Source: Yoonia sp. (GTDB lineage Bacteria > Pseudomonadota > Alphaproteobacteria > Rhodobacterales > Rhodobacteraceae). Taken from it: a stretch of DNA of 64,000 nucleotides. A model generated the notes under the pieces. The model searched no databases. It was not told the DNA's origin and worked only from the letters and a program-made list of their open reading frames with translations. A program made the position numbers and the translations under genes. Of the stretch, positions 45,013-53,305 are shown piece by piece (position 1 is the stretch's first letter; each line of letters opens with the position of its first letter). Location: contig NZ_JAFMHJ010000011.1 of the NCBI RefSeq assembly GCF_017854565.1, forward strand, positions 1-64,000. The letters are read 5' to 3'.

Positions 45013-45759
45013 ATGGCAAAGGCCAAAGACGCATTTCGCACCATCAGTGAAGTGGCCGACTGGTTGGACACCCCAACCCACGTGCTGCGTTTCTGGGAAA
45101 GCAAGTTTTCCCAGATCAGACCCGTCAAAGGTGCTGGTGGACGGCGGTATTACCGCCCCGAAGACATGGAACTGCTCGCTGGCATCAAGCAACTGCTGCA
45201 CGAGGATGGCCTGACGATCAAAGGCACCCAGAAGCTGTTGCGCGAAAAAGGTGCCAAACATGTGGCCACGCTTGGCCCATCAGTGAACGGCCCGGCGGTT
45301 GAGAGCGCAAACCCTGCGCCAGACACCGCAATCGCGGACACGCACATCGACGCCGCGATTGCGTCAGACGACGCATTGACGGCAGTCGATCTGCCCCAGA
45401 CACCACGGGAATCGCACCGGCAAGACGCCCTGTCGTTTGGCGTCTCATCGCCGTCACCTGACGAAGGACCCGCGCAGGACAGTGATGCAACGCCGGATGT
45501 CGCGGCCCAAGACGCCGCAGCAACCGTGCCCGAAACGCCGATCGCACCAGATGTCGCGGACGCCACCCCCCCCCCACCCGAGACGGCAACGCCATTCCAG
45601 CGCGATGTTCCTGCGCTGCCGGATGAAATCCCCGACTTGCCAGCACGCATATTGGGTCTGGCACCAGCCGATACAGCCGCATTGCGGGCGCGCGCTGCAG
45701 AAATCGCCCCCCTGCTCGCGCGTTTGGAACAATTGCGCGATGGGATGCGCCACAACTAG
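45013..45759 (+). CDS. MerR-family transcriptional regulator with long Pro/Ala linker
   Basis: A 248-residue protein. The N-terminal 70 residues are a MerR winged helix ([48 protein letters not shown]). The rest is low-complexity (Pro, Ala, Asp, Thr) with a short helical C-terminus; no metal-binding cysteines are seen. This domain arrangement is typical of the ihfA-adjacent MerR gene in alphaproteobacteria; its regulon is unknown. A ten-C tract (45566-45575) lies in the linker. Confidence 0.88.
   Translation: MAKAKDAFRTISEVADWLDTPTHVLRFWESKFSQIRPVKGAGGRRYYRPEDMELLAGIKQLLHEDGLTIKGTQKLLREKGAKHVATLGPSVNGPAVESANPAPDTAIADTHIDAAIASDDALTAVDLPQTPRESHRQDALSFGVSSPSPDEGPAQDSDATPDVAAQDAAATVPETPIAPDVADATPPPPETATPFQRDVPALPDEIPDLPARILGLAPADTAALRARAAEIAPLLARLEQLRDGMRHN
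45566..45575 (+). repeat. Ten-C homopolymer in the merR linker
   Basis: Ten consecutive Cs coding for prolines in the low-complexity linker. Slippage here would frameshift the C-terminal half of the regulator while leaving the DNA-binding domain intact. Confidence 0.7.
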
Positions 45760-45808
45760 AGTTTTCGGGCTTGCCCCCGAAGGCAATTCCGTTATGAAAG
45801 CGCCAAGT

Positions 45809-45885
45809 CGGGCTATAGCGCAGCCTGGTAGCGCGTCCGTCTGGGGGACGGAAGGTCGCAGGTTCGAGTCCTGCTAGCCCGACCA
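45809..45885 (+). tRNA. tRNA-Pro (anticodon GGG)
   Basis: A 77-base gene with acceptor arms CGGGCTA and TAGCCCG, an anticodon stem TCCGT/ACGGA around CTGGGGG (anticodon GGG), T-arm GGTTCGAGTCC and encoded CCA. It reads CCC proline codons. The C1-G72 acceptor end is typical of tRNA-Pro. Confidence 0.97.
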
Positions 45886-45893
45886 ATCATAAC

Positions 45894-45926
45894 CGCCCGC
45901 TTGCGCGACTGCGCAGCGGGCGTTTT
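45894..45926 (+). terminator. Terminator after tRNA-Pro
   Basis: A GC-rich stem of about twelve pairs (CGCCCGCT...AGCGGGCG with an inner GCGC/GCGC) followed by TTTT. It ends the tRNA-Pro transcript. Confidence 0.8.
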
Positions 45927-45950
45927 GGTATCTGAAACGGAGTGACAGGC

Positions 45951-47033
45951 ATGACAACAGCAGGCGTTTTGGCGGACCACCAGATCAGGGATATGATTGC
46001 AGCGGGGCATATTGCGGCGTCGGCACCGGTGACAGCCGACCAAATACAGCCAGCCTCGCTGGATCTGCGACTGGGGCAAACGGCATACCGGGTGCGTGCG
46101 TCATTCCTGTCTGGACGCAGCCGCACAGTTGCGCAACGGCTCACGGATTTTCAGATGCATGCAGTCGATCTGGCCGGCGGTGCGGTACTGGAAAAGGGCT
46201 GTGTCTACGTCGTGCCGCTGATGGAATCACTGTCCCTGCCGCCGGGCATGACCGCTGCGGCCAGCGCGAAATCGTCGATCGGGCGGCTGGACTTGCTCAC
46301 CCGGATCATCACCGATCACGGAATTGAATTTGATCGGGTGCCCGAAAATTACAGCGGGCCGCTTTATGTCGAAATTTGCCCACGTTCGTTTTCGGTCGTC
46401 GCCCAGCCCGGCCAAATGCTCAACCAGATCATCTTTCGTCAGGGCAAGACGCTGATGTCAGACGTTGAATTGCGCGCCCTGCATGCGCAGACGCCGCTGG
46501 TGGCCGGTGATCCCGTCATCTCGGACGGATTAGGCTTTTCCGTAGATTTGAAACCGGCCAAGGGCAACCTTGTCGGCTACCGCGCCAAGCCGCACACGGG
46601 TGTGGTCGATCTGTCCAAATTAAACCACTACGATCCGGCCGATTTCTGGGAACAGATCCATACCGATGATGGCTGGATTATTCTTGATCCCGGCGCGTTC
46701 TACATTCTGGTCAGCCGCGAGGCAATTGTCATCCCCCCGATGCAGGCCGCTGAAATGGCGCCGTATTTGGCGATGGTGGGTGAATTTCGGGTGCACTATG
46801 CCGGGTTCTTCGACCCTGGATTTGGCTATGCTGCGGCAGGCGGCGCGGGATCGCGCGGCGTTCTCGAAGTACGCTGCCACGAGGCCCCGTTTGTGCTGGA
46901 ACACGGGCAGGTCGTCGGGCGTTTGGTCTATGAACATATGGCCACCATGCCAGACGCGCTTTATGGCCGCGAGATCAAATCAAACTATCAGGGGCAGGGT
47001 TTGAAGCTGTCAAAACATTTTCGCAGCACGTGA
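45951..47033 (+). CDS. dcd: Double-length 2'-deoxycytidine 5'-triphosphate deaminase
   Basis: A 360-residue dCTP deaminase of the alphaproteobacterial long type, about twice the usual 190. It carries two dUTPase-fold modules: the first with ASAKSSIGRLDLLTRIITDHG, the second with EMAPYLAMVGEFRVHYAGFFDPGFGY. It makes dUTP from dCTP to feed dTTP synthesis. The ATG at 45951 has GGAG nine bases upstream; a GTG nine bases earlier lacks one. It lies just past the tRNA-Pro terminator. Confidence 0.9.
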   Translation: MTTAGVLADHQIRDMIAAGHIAASAPVTADQIQPASLDLRLGQTAYRVRASFLSGRSRTVAQRLTDFQMHAVDLAGGAVLEKGCVYVVPLMESLSLPPGMTAAASAKSSIGRLDLLTRIITDHGIEFDRVPENYSGPLYVEICPRSFSVVAQPGQMLNQIIFRQGKTLMSDVELRALHAQTPLVAGDPVISDGLGFSVDLKPAKGNLVGYRAKPHTGVVDLSKLNHYDPADFWEQIHTDDGWIILDPGAFYILVSREAIVIPPMQAAEMAPYLAMVGEFRVHYAGFFDPGFGYAAAGGAGSRGVLEVRCHEAPFVLEHGQVVGRLVYEHMATMPDALYGREIKSNYQGQGLKLSKHFRST

Positions 47034-47051
47034 CCTGCCCGACCGCGGCAC

Positions 47052-47252
47052 CTACCGTAAAAAGCGGCTCAGGATGCTCATACGCTGCCGCGCGGTCTGG
47101 GTGGTCTTGCGCGCATCACGCGTATCACGGCGTTCGTCGGGCGTCTGTTCTGGCCGCTGTCGCCCGCGGTTGACCGCCAGATCAATGCCCTTGTTGATCC
47201 CGCGACTGACCAGCCTGCGCATGACCATATTGATGAGCTGGTTCATATTCAT
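47052..47252 (-). CDS. Small basic protein (66 residues)
   Basis: A 66-residue Arg-rich protein starting MNMNQLINMVMRRLVSRGINKGIDL, no recognised domain. A helical N-terminal half and a disordered, charged middle (RRDTRDARKT) end in a short hydrophobic FLR. It faces the convergent deaminase gene and is upstream of the minus-strand scpB. Similar short proteins are common in this order; the function is unknown. Confidence 0.55.
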   Translation of the reverse strand: MNMNQLINMVMRRLVSRGINKGIDLAVNRGRQRPEQTPDERRDTRDARKTTQTARQRMSILSRFLR

Positions 47253-47297
47253 TGCATGACCTCCGGTGCCGTGTGACTGACAATTAGGGCAATTTGG

Positions 47298-47936
47298 TTA
47301 ATCTTCAAACAGTTCGGTTTGATCATCATCATCTTCATCGTCCTTTTCGCCCAACGCGCCGGCCCCCGGTGGTGGGCGATTTTCCAGCAGACCTGCGGCG
47401 CGCAGCTCTTTCAGCCCCGGCAGATCGCGTGCATTTTCCAGCCCAAAATGGTCAAGGAACTCTTGCGTCACAACAAATGTCACGGGGCGGCCCGGTGTCA
47501 TTTTGCGCCTGCCAAACCTGATCCATCCCATCTCGATCAGTTGATCAACCGTGCCGCGGCTCACGCTGACGCCGCGAATCTCTTCGATCTCGGCGCGGGT
47601 CACGGGCTGATGATAGGCAACAATCGCCAATGTCTCGATGGCTGCGCGGGATAGCTTGCGGGTCTCAACCGTCTCTTTTTGCATCAAAAAGCCAAGGTCT
47701 GGCGCAGTACGGATCGCCCAGGCATCCCCGATCCTGACCAAATTCACCCCGCGCCCGTCGTAGCGTTTGCGCAGATATGCGATTGCCTCGGCAGGGTCGC
47801 AACCATGGGGCATCCGCCGGATCAGTTCTTGCACCGTCACCGGGTCGGCGGTGGCAAACAGGATCGCTTCAACCATGCGCTCCTGCTCGCCCATGGGGGG
47901 GGCTTCGAACAGGCTGTCGTTTTGTGGCTTACTCAT
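47298..47936 (-). CDS. scpB: Segregation and condensation protein ScpB
   Basis: A 212-residue ScpB, winged-helix partner of ScpA in the SMC complex. Family segments EAILFATADPVTVQELI, AIETLAIVAYHQPVTRAEIEEIRGVSV and GRPVTFVVTQEFLDHFGL are present. The ATG at 47936 lies within the end of scpA (8-base overlap). The C-terminus is acidic (DDEDDDDQTELFED). Confidence 0.95.
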   Translation of the reverse strand: MSKPQNDSLFEAPPMGEQERMVEAILFATADPVTVQELIRRMPHGCDPAEAIAYLRKRYDGRGVNLVRIGDAWAIRTAPDLGFLMQKETVETRKLSRAAIETLAIVAYHQPVTRAEIEEIRGVSVSRGTVDQLIEMGWIRFGRRKMTPGRPVTFVVTQEFLDHFGLENARDLPGLKELRAAGLLENRPPPGAGALGEKDDEDDDDQTELFED

Positions 47937-48723
47937 CACGCGGGGCCTTTTTGCGGATTTGGATGAGGGCAAAAATTTCGCCCTGACGGATTTCAATCTT
48001 ACCTTCCTTGGCCAGTTCGAGACTGGCCGCAAAGGTCGCAGCGGTGGTCGAACGGCGGCGTTGCGGGTCGGCGTCCCAGCCATCGGGCAGATAGCTGACA
48101 ATATCGGTCCAATCACCGGCAAAACCGATCAGGTGCCGCATCCGTTCCAACGCCTTCTCCATCGTCATCACATGCTGGCGGTCCAGCACAAAAGGTCGAA
48201 AATCATCACGGGTGCGGATGCGGGCGTAGCCTTGCATCAGGTCCAGCAGGGCCGCGGTATAGGTCACGCGGCGCACGCGCTGCACGTCTTCGGTGATGCC
48301 ACGGGCAAAGAAATCACGGCCCATTTGATCGCGCGCCATCAGCTTTGCCGCAGCTTCGCGCATGGCTTGCAAACGCTCAAGCTGGAACGCCAAATGTGCG
48401 GCCAGTTCTTCGCCCGACGGACCTTCCTCCTTGGGATCGGGGGGCAGCAGCAGGCGCGACTTCAGGAACGCCAGCCAGGCCGCCATCACCAGATAATCCG
48501 CCGCCAGTTCCAGCCGCAGCGCCTTTGCCTGTTCGACAAAGGCCAAATACTGCTCGGCCAAGGCCAGAATGGATATTTTGCGCAGGTCCACCTTTTGCGT
48601 CCGCGACAGCGTCAGCAACAGGTCAAGCGGCCCTTCAAAAGCGCCGACATCAACGATCAGCGCCTCGGCGGCCACCCGGTCGCTCACGCTCAACGGGTCT
48701 GGTTGGAATTCATCGCCCTGCAT
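47929..48723 (-). CDS. scpA: Segregation and condensation protein ScpA
   Basis: A 264-residue kleisin of the SMC complex. The family start FEGPLDLLLTLSRTQKVDLRKISILALAEQYL and the YLVMAAWLAFLKSRLLLP helix are clear; the C-terminal winged helix ends before the scpB ATG. It follows nagZ by six bases, in the order nagZ-scpA-scpB. Confidence 0.95.
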   Translation of the reverse strand: MQGDEFQPDPLSVSDRVAAEALIVDVGAFEGPLDLLLTLSRTQKVDLRKISILALAEQYLAFVEQAKALRLELAADYLVMAAWLAFLKSRLLLPPDPKEEGPSGEELAAHLAFQLERLQAMREAAAKLMARDQMGRDFFARGITEDVQRVRRVTYTAALLDLMQGYARIRTRDDFRPFVLDRQHVMTMEKALERMRHLIGFAGDWTDIVSYLPDGWDADPQRRRSTTAATFAASLELAKEGKIEIRQGEIFALIQIRKKAPRDE

Positions 48724-48729
48724 CGCACC

Positions 48730-49719
48730 TCACGCCAAAAGCGCTTCAAACTCCGCTTCTAAGCTGGGGATGTCAATGATTTCGGGCGGTTTTCGCTGTG
48801 CCAAGGCACGATTTGCGCGGGTGATCGCCACTGGGGTCATATCACCGGCGGCTTTCGCGACGGCCTGCATCTCGGCGGGATCGCCGTTGCAATGAAGGAT
48901 AATATCACACCCTGCGCTGATCGCTGCGACCGCACGTTCCCCAAGCGTGCCCGACAGGGCCCGCATCGACAGATCATCGGTCATGATTAACCCGCCAAAT
49001 CCGATATCCTCGCGGATAACCTGCATCATCCGGCCCGAGGTAGTGGCAGGTGCATCCGGGTCGATATCCGCAAAAACGATATGCGCGGTCATGCCCATGG
49101 CGATATCATTCAGCGCCTTGAACGGGGCGAAATCATGCTGGATCAACGCCGCGCGGGGCGCATCCACGGTCGGCAGGTCTTTGTGGCTGTCCACCGCCGC
49201 GCGCCCATAGCCCGGAATATGCTTCAGAACCGGCAATACGCCACCGGCCAAAAATGCTGCGGCACAGGTCCGGGCGGCAGCAACGACCGTTGCAATGTCA
49301 CCGCCATAAAGCCTGTTTCGCAGCACGGGATGAGTCGCGTCCTCGACCAGATCGGCCAATGGGGCACAGTTCACATCAATGCCGACGTCGTACAGCTCGG
49401 CCGCGATCAGCCGGTTGCGAATCCACTGGGCGCGCATCGGATCGCGGGCCTGTTCCATCTGATCCAGCGCGGGCATGTAGTCGCGCCAATGCGGGCGCCG
49501 CATCCGCTGCACACGGCCCCCTTCTTGGTCAATCAGGATCGGCGCGTCGCGGCCCACGGCATCACGCAGCGCACCCGTCAGGCGGCAAAGCTGGTCGGGC
49601 GTGTCGATATTACGCGCAAAAACGATAAACCCAAGCGGATCAGCCTCGCGGAAAAAATCCTTTTCCCACGGGGTAATACTGTGCCCGGCCGGGCCAAAGA
49701 TCGTCGCGTTCTGCGCCAC
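48730..49719 (-). CDS. nagZ: Beta-N-acetylhexosaminidase NagZ
   Basis: A 329-residue family 3 glycoside hydrolase that trims N-acetylglucosamine from recycled muropeptides. The catalytic loop LKHIPGYGRAAVDSHKDLP, with its Asp-His pair, is present, as is the nucleophile region MTDDLSMRAL. The start codon is GTG directly after the SPOR gene's stop. No signal peptide, so cytosolic. Confidence 0.95.
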   Translation of the reverse strand: MAQNATIFGPAGHSITPWEKDFFREADPLGFIVFARNIDTPDQLCRLTGALRDAVGRDAPILIDQEGGRVQRMRRPHWRDYMPALDQMEQARDPMRAQWIRNRLIAAELYDVGIDVNCAPLADLVEDATHPVLRNRLYGGDIATVVAAARTCAAAFLAGGVLPVLKHIPGYGRAAVDSHKDLPTVDAPRAALIQHDFAPFKALNDIAMGMTAHIVFADIDPDAPATTSGRMMQVIREDIGFGGLIMTDDLSMRALSGTLGERAVAAISAGCDIILHCNGDPAEMQAVAKAAGDMTPVAITRANRALAQRKPPEIIDIPSLEAEFEALLA

Positions 49720-50637
49720 TTAATTGACGACAACCGCAATGCAGGTTGCCCCTTCGGCCTCAAGTGCCGCACAAAAACGGCGCGCTTCGGCACGATCGGC
49801 AAAGCCGCTGGCGCGCAGCCGATACCATGTGCCGCTGCTCTGATTGCTGACCTGAATGACCCGGTCACGGCTGCCCATCAACTGACCAAAGCGGCCCTGC
49901 AGGCGTATCCATTCTGTCGCAGCCAAGGTGGGAGATTGGAAAGCACCCAACTGCACAAGATTGGTCCCCACCGGGAAGGCTTCGGTGGTGATGGCGACCT
50001 CATCGGTGTTGACTGTTGGCGCAGCCGCAGCCGTAGGCTCCGCCTGCAGACTGGCAGGACGCAACACGGGGCGCGGCGAAAGGCGCACACCTGGTGCGGA
50101 TGCAGCAACGCCCGGCAATGCCGTTTCATCCGTGCTTGCCAATGTCGCAACGTCGGCGGCAATTTGATCGGCCAGCGCCAGAATTTCGTCCGCACTCAAC
50201 GGTTCTGACTGCGATTCCAGCGGGGTCGGCGCACCCAATGCAACAGGCACTTGGGTCGCGGTATCAAACGCCAGCACTTCGCCGGCTTCGGCCGTCGGCT
50301 GCACATCAAGGTCTTCACGTACCAGACCTTCGGTTGCGGGGGCCAGCACCAGACGATCCTCGGGACCGCCCGCCTCGCCCAAGGCTGCAACCTCATTCAC
50401 GGCCAATCCGGTGTGAATCGCCACCGATCCACCCGGATTATCAGGCAGCACCCGCATATCGCCTTCCATGGCGCGCACCACCGGAATGCCGCTCACATCG
50501 CGGATGATCAGCTTGTAACCCCAAAGGCCCACACCTGCGATCAACGCCAGAGACATCGCGGCCCCTGCGTAATTAACGAAAACTCCGGCGCGCGCCGCAC
50601 CATAGGACGGGGCGAACCCCTCATCAAAAACTGCCAT
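49720..50637 (-). CDS. SPOR-domain cell-envelope protein
   Basis: A 305-residue membrane-anchored protein: a short cytosolic N-terminus, one transmembrane helix near residues 22-42, a long Pro/Thr/Glu-rich linker and a C-terminal SPOR domain (about 225-305; LVQLGAFQSPTLAATEWIRLQ). SPOR domains bind denuded peptidoglycan at the division site, so this is probably a divisome or envelope component like FtsN. GAGG lies five bases before the ATG. The upstream CtrA-type box suggests cell-cycle control. Confidence 0.88.
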   Translation of the reverse strand: MAVFDEGFAPSYGAARAGVFVNYAGAAMSLALIAGVGLWGYKLIIRDVSGIPVVRAMEGDMRVLPDNPGGSVAIHTGLAVNEVAALGEAGGPEDRLVLAPATEGLVREDLDVQPTAEAGEVLAFDTATQVPVALGAPTPLESQSEPLSADEILALADQIAADVATLASTDETALPGVAASAPGVRLSPRPVLRPASLQAEPTAAAAPTVNTDEVAITTEAFPVGTNLVQLGAFQSPTLAATEWIRLQGRFGQLMGSRDRVIQVSNQSSGTWYRLRASGFADRAEARRFCAALEAEGATCIAVVVN

Positions 50638-50668
50638 CTCTGCCTCACTGCCCGTGCCATTTTTGGCT

Positions 50669-50684
50669 TTAAGGGTCCGTTAAC
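50669..50684. promoter_or_regulatory. CtrA-type box (TTAA-N7-TTAAC)
   Basis: TTAA-GGGTCCG-TTAAC exactly matches the CtrA consensus of alphaproteobacteria and lies about 32 bases before the SPOR-gene start, in the argS-SPOR gap. CtrA is the cell-cycle and motility master regulator; here it would time a division gene. Confidence 0.6.
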
Positions 50685-50709
50685 TCAGCTCGATCCGGCA
50701 GCTTGTGCT

Positions 50710-52452
50710 TTAGCGCATCTCTTCTACCGGCGTAACACCAAGAATACCAAGACCGTGCGAAATAACAATCGCTACGGCCCGGATCAGGGCAATTTTCGCT
50801 TGTGTTGTGTCTGTGTCACCCTCTTGCAGAAAGCGCAGACTGGTATCATCGTTGCCCCGGTTCCAAAGCGCATGGAAATCTGACGCCAAATCATACAGGT
50901 AAAACGCGATCCGATGCGGCTCATGACCACGGGCCGCAATCTCGACCAGCCGCGGCCATTCGGCCAGCTTTTTGGCTACATTCAGCTCTGCCTCATGGCC
51001 CAGCTTGCCCAGATCGGCAGCGGCCAGCGTCGCATCATCCACCGCAATTCCGGCCTCGCGCGCCTTGCGCAGCACCGAATTGACCCGCGCATGGGCATAT
51101 TGCACGTAAAACACCGGGTTGTCTTTGGACTGCTCCAACACCTTGTCGAAATCGAAGTCCAGCGGCGCGTCATTTTTGCGCGTCAGCATATGGAACCGGG
51201 TCACGTCTTTGCCGACCGCTTCGACCACATCGCTCAGGGTCACGAATGTCCCTGCCCGCTTGGACATTTTGAACGGCTCGCCATTTTTATATAGCTTCAC
51301 CAGTTGGGTCAGCTTCACGTCCAGCGGCACTTTGCCGTCAGACAAAGCAGACACCGCCGCCTTCATACGCTTGACATAGCCGCCGTGGTCGGCGCCGAAA
51401 ACGTCAATCAGCTGGTCAAAGCCGCGCTGCACCTTGTCATAATGATACGCAATATCAGGGGCAAAATAGGTCCAGGACCCGTCGGATTTCTGCACGGGCC
51501 GATCCACATCATCGCCATGGGCCGTTGACCGAAACAGCGTCTGCTCGCGCGGTTCCCAATCTTCTGGGGTCTTGCCCTTGGGCGGCTCCAGCGTGCCGCG
51601 ATAGATCAGGCCCTTGGCGTCCAGCTCTGCAATGGCCTTTTCGATCAGACCCGTGCCGTAAAGCGATTTCTCCGAATAGAAACTATCCATGACAACGCCA
51701 AGCTGCGCAAGATCGGTGCGGATCAGATCCATCATCGCTTCGGTGGCGAATGTGCGGATGTCGTCCAGCCAAACCTCTTCGGCCTTACCGACAAATGCGT
51801 CACCAACCTTGGCTTTGAGGGCCTTACCCACATCCTTGAGGTATTCCCCCGGATACGTCCCATCGGGGAATTCCACCTGCTTGCCATGCTCTTCGAGGTA
51901 CCGCAGATACACGGACCGGGCGAGAACATCGACCTGCGCGCCGCCGTCGTTGATGTAGTATTCGCGGGTCACGTCATAGCCTGTATAATCCAGCAGGCTG
52001 GCCAATGCATCGCCAAAGACGGCACCGCGCGTATGGCCCACATGCAGCGGACCTGTGGGGTTGGCGCTGACGTACTCGACCAGCATCTTTTGATTTTGCC
52101 CCAGCGTGGATTGGCCATAGGCCGGATCGGTCAGCGCCGCCTTCACAACGGCCTGCCAGACATCGGGCACCAGCCGCATGTTCAGGAAACCCGGCCCTGC
52201 CACCTCGGCTACGGCGATCTGCGGATCTTCCAACAGTTTGGCGGCCAGTGCGTCGGCGATCACACGCGGGTTCATCTTGGCGGGCTTTGCCAGAACCATC
52301 GCGGCATTCGTCGCCATATCGCCATGCGCGGCATCGCGCGGTGGTTCGACCGCGACGGCAGCAGTCGACAGGCCCGCAGGCAGCGTGCCCTCGGCAACCA
52401 ATTGGTCAAGGCACGTCAGCACTCGGGTACGAAAATCAGCAAACAGGTTCAT
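50710..52452 (-). CDS. argS: Arginyl-tRNA synthetase
   Basis: A 580-residue class I synthetase. The HIGH-type motif is [14 protein letters not shown] and the KMSK loop is [10 protein letters not shown]; the N-terminal tRNA-binding domain and the C-terminal anticodon domain (DALP-type) are both complete. The ATG at 52452 was preferred because the family starts [11 protein letters not shown]; the ten-codon upstream extension has no ribosome site. Confidence 0.97.
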   Translation of the reverse strand: MNLFADFRTRVLTCLDQLVAEGTLPAGLSTAAVAVEPPRDAAHGDMATNAAMVLAKPAKMNPRVIADALAAKLLEDPQIAVAEVAGPGFLNMRLVPDVWQAVVKAALTDPAYGQSTLGQNQKMLVEYVSANPTGPLHVGHTRGAVFGDALASLLDYTGYDVTREYYINDGGAQVDVLARSVYLRYLEEHGKQVEFPDGTYPGEYLKDVGKALKAKVGDAFVGKAEEVWLDDIRTFATEAMMDLIRTDLAQLGVVMDSFYSEKSLYGTGLIEKAIAELDAKGLIYRGTLEPPKGKTPEDWEPREQTLFRSTAHGDDVDRPVQKSDGSWTYFAPDIAYHYDKVQRGFDQLIDVFGADHGGYVKRMKAAVSALSDGKVPLDVKLTQLVKLYKNGEPFKMSKRAGTFVTLSDVVEAVGKDVTRFHMLTRKNDAPLDFDFDKVLEQSKDNPVFYVQYAHARVNSVLRKAREAGIAVDDATLAAADLGKLGHEAELNVAKKLAEWPRLVEIAARGHEPHRIAFYLYDLASDFHALWNRGNDDTSLRFLQEGDTDTTQAKIALIRAVAIVISHGLGILGVTPVEEMR

Positions 52453-52537
52453 AGCAGTCCTTTGGCCCATATAGGGCATCACAACATTTCAGCAGGGTTT
52501 ACCACCCCCGCAGCCTAGGTCAATCCGCACGGCACCG

Positions 52538-53299
52538 TCACCCATAGCAGCGCCCGGATGTGATACGCAGGTTATCGTTACGAATTTCACCCGCACGGAT
52601 CGATGGCGCGGCGTAAAGCCCAAAATGCGCTTGGGCAAGCTGATTGGACATCGCGCGGACCGCAGCATGGGACACCAGCACATCGTCCAGCCACACCTTG
52701 GCATAGCCCTGCGGCGAAAAATCAAGTTCAACAGCCAATCTGACCCATTGACGATAGGGAAACTGCACCGTGGTTGACTGGAAAATATGCGCCTGCTGCC
52801 CCTGACGCGGGACATGTTGCAGGTGTATGAAGCCATCATAGCTGACATTCACCAACACGGTCCGGCGCCAGCTGTCACTTTGATCGTCCGTGAATGTCGC
52901 AAGACTGATCCACTGGTCTTCGTGCCCTTGCGAGGCCGACCTTAGGTCAAAATCAGCCCAGACCGACAAGCCGACGCACAATGGTGTCGGCAATACACCC
53001 GCTGGCGTTTTTTGAAACTGGACCGTTGGATAGGCACGATGGTTGCGGTTGGTGAACATCCCGCTTGGTGGGTTGGCCCGGGTAATCCACGCCCGATGGG
53101 CAAATTTACCCGCAGCGGGGTCAATCGCAGACAGCTCCTGAAAGGCATGACTTTGATCATCGTGGCGCGTGATGTAAAATCCGTCAAAGTCCGAGAGGGC
53201 CTCGAAACCAGACGCAAACAGCACCTCTTGGGCGGGGATCGGCATCGCAAACACACACCAAGCCAGAATGACTGTGCTAAAATGCTTCAACCGGCCCAT
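52538..53299 (-). CDS. Secreted lectin/glucanase-like (jellyroll) protein
   Basis: A 253-residue exported protein with a signal peptide (MGRLKHFSTVILAWCVFAMPIPAQ, cleaved near AQEV). The mature part looks like a concanavalin A-type jellyroll, as in some polysaccharide lyases and LamG domains: VGLSVWADFDLRS, TVLVNVSYDGFIHLQHV and RLAVELDFSPQGYAKVWLDDVLVS, with a WVRLAVELD strand typical of that fold. Two cysteines, one near residue 110 and one at the extreme C-terminus (RCYG), may pair. Enzyme or binding protein not decidable. It follows the antiporter gene by six bases. Confidence 0.7.
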   Translation of the reverse strand: MGRLKHFSTVILAWCVFAMPIPAQEVLFASGFEALSDFDGFYITRHDDQSHAFQELSAIDPAAGKFAHRAWITRANPPSGMFTNRNHRAYPTVQFQKTPAGVLPTPLCVGLSVWADFDLRSASQGHEDQWISLATFTDDQSDSWRRTVLVNVSYDGFIHLQHVPRQGQQAHIFQSTTVQFPYRQWVRLAVELDFSPQGYAKVWLDDVLVSHAAVRAMSNQLAQAHFGLYAAPSIRAGEIRNDNLRITSGRCYG

Positions 53300-53305
53300 C
53301 CACGA

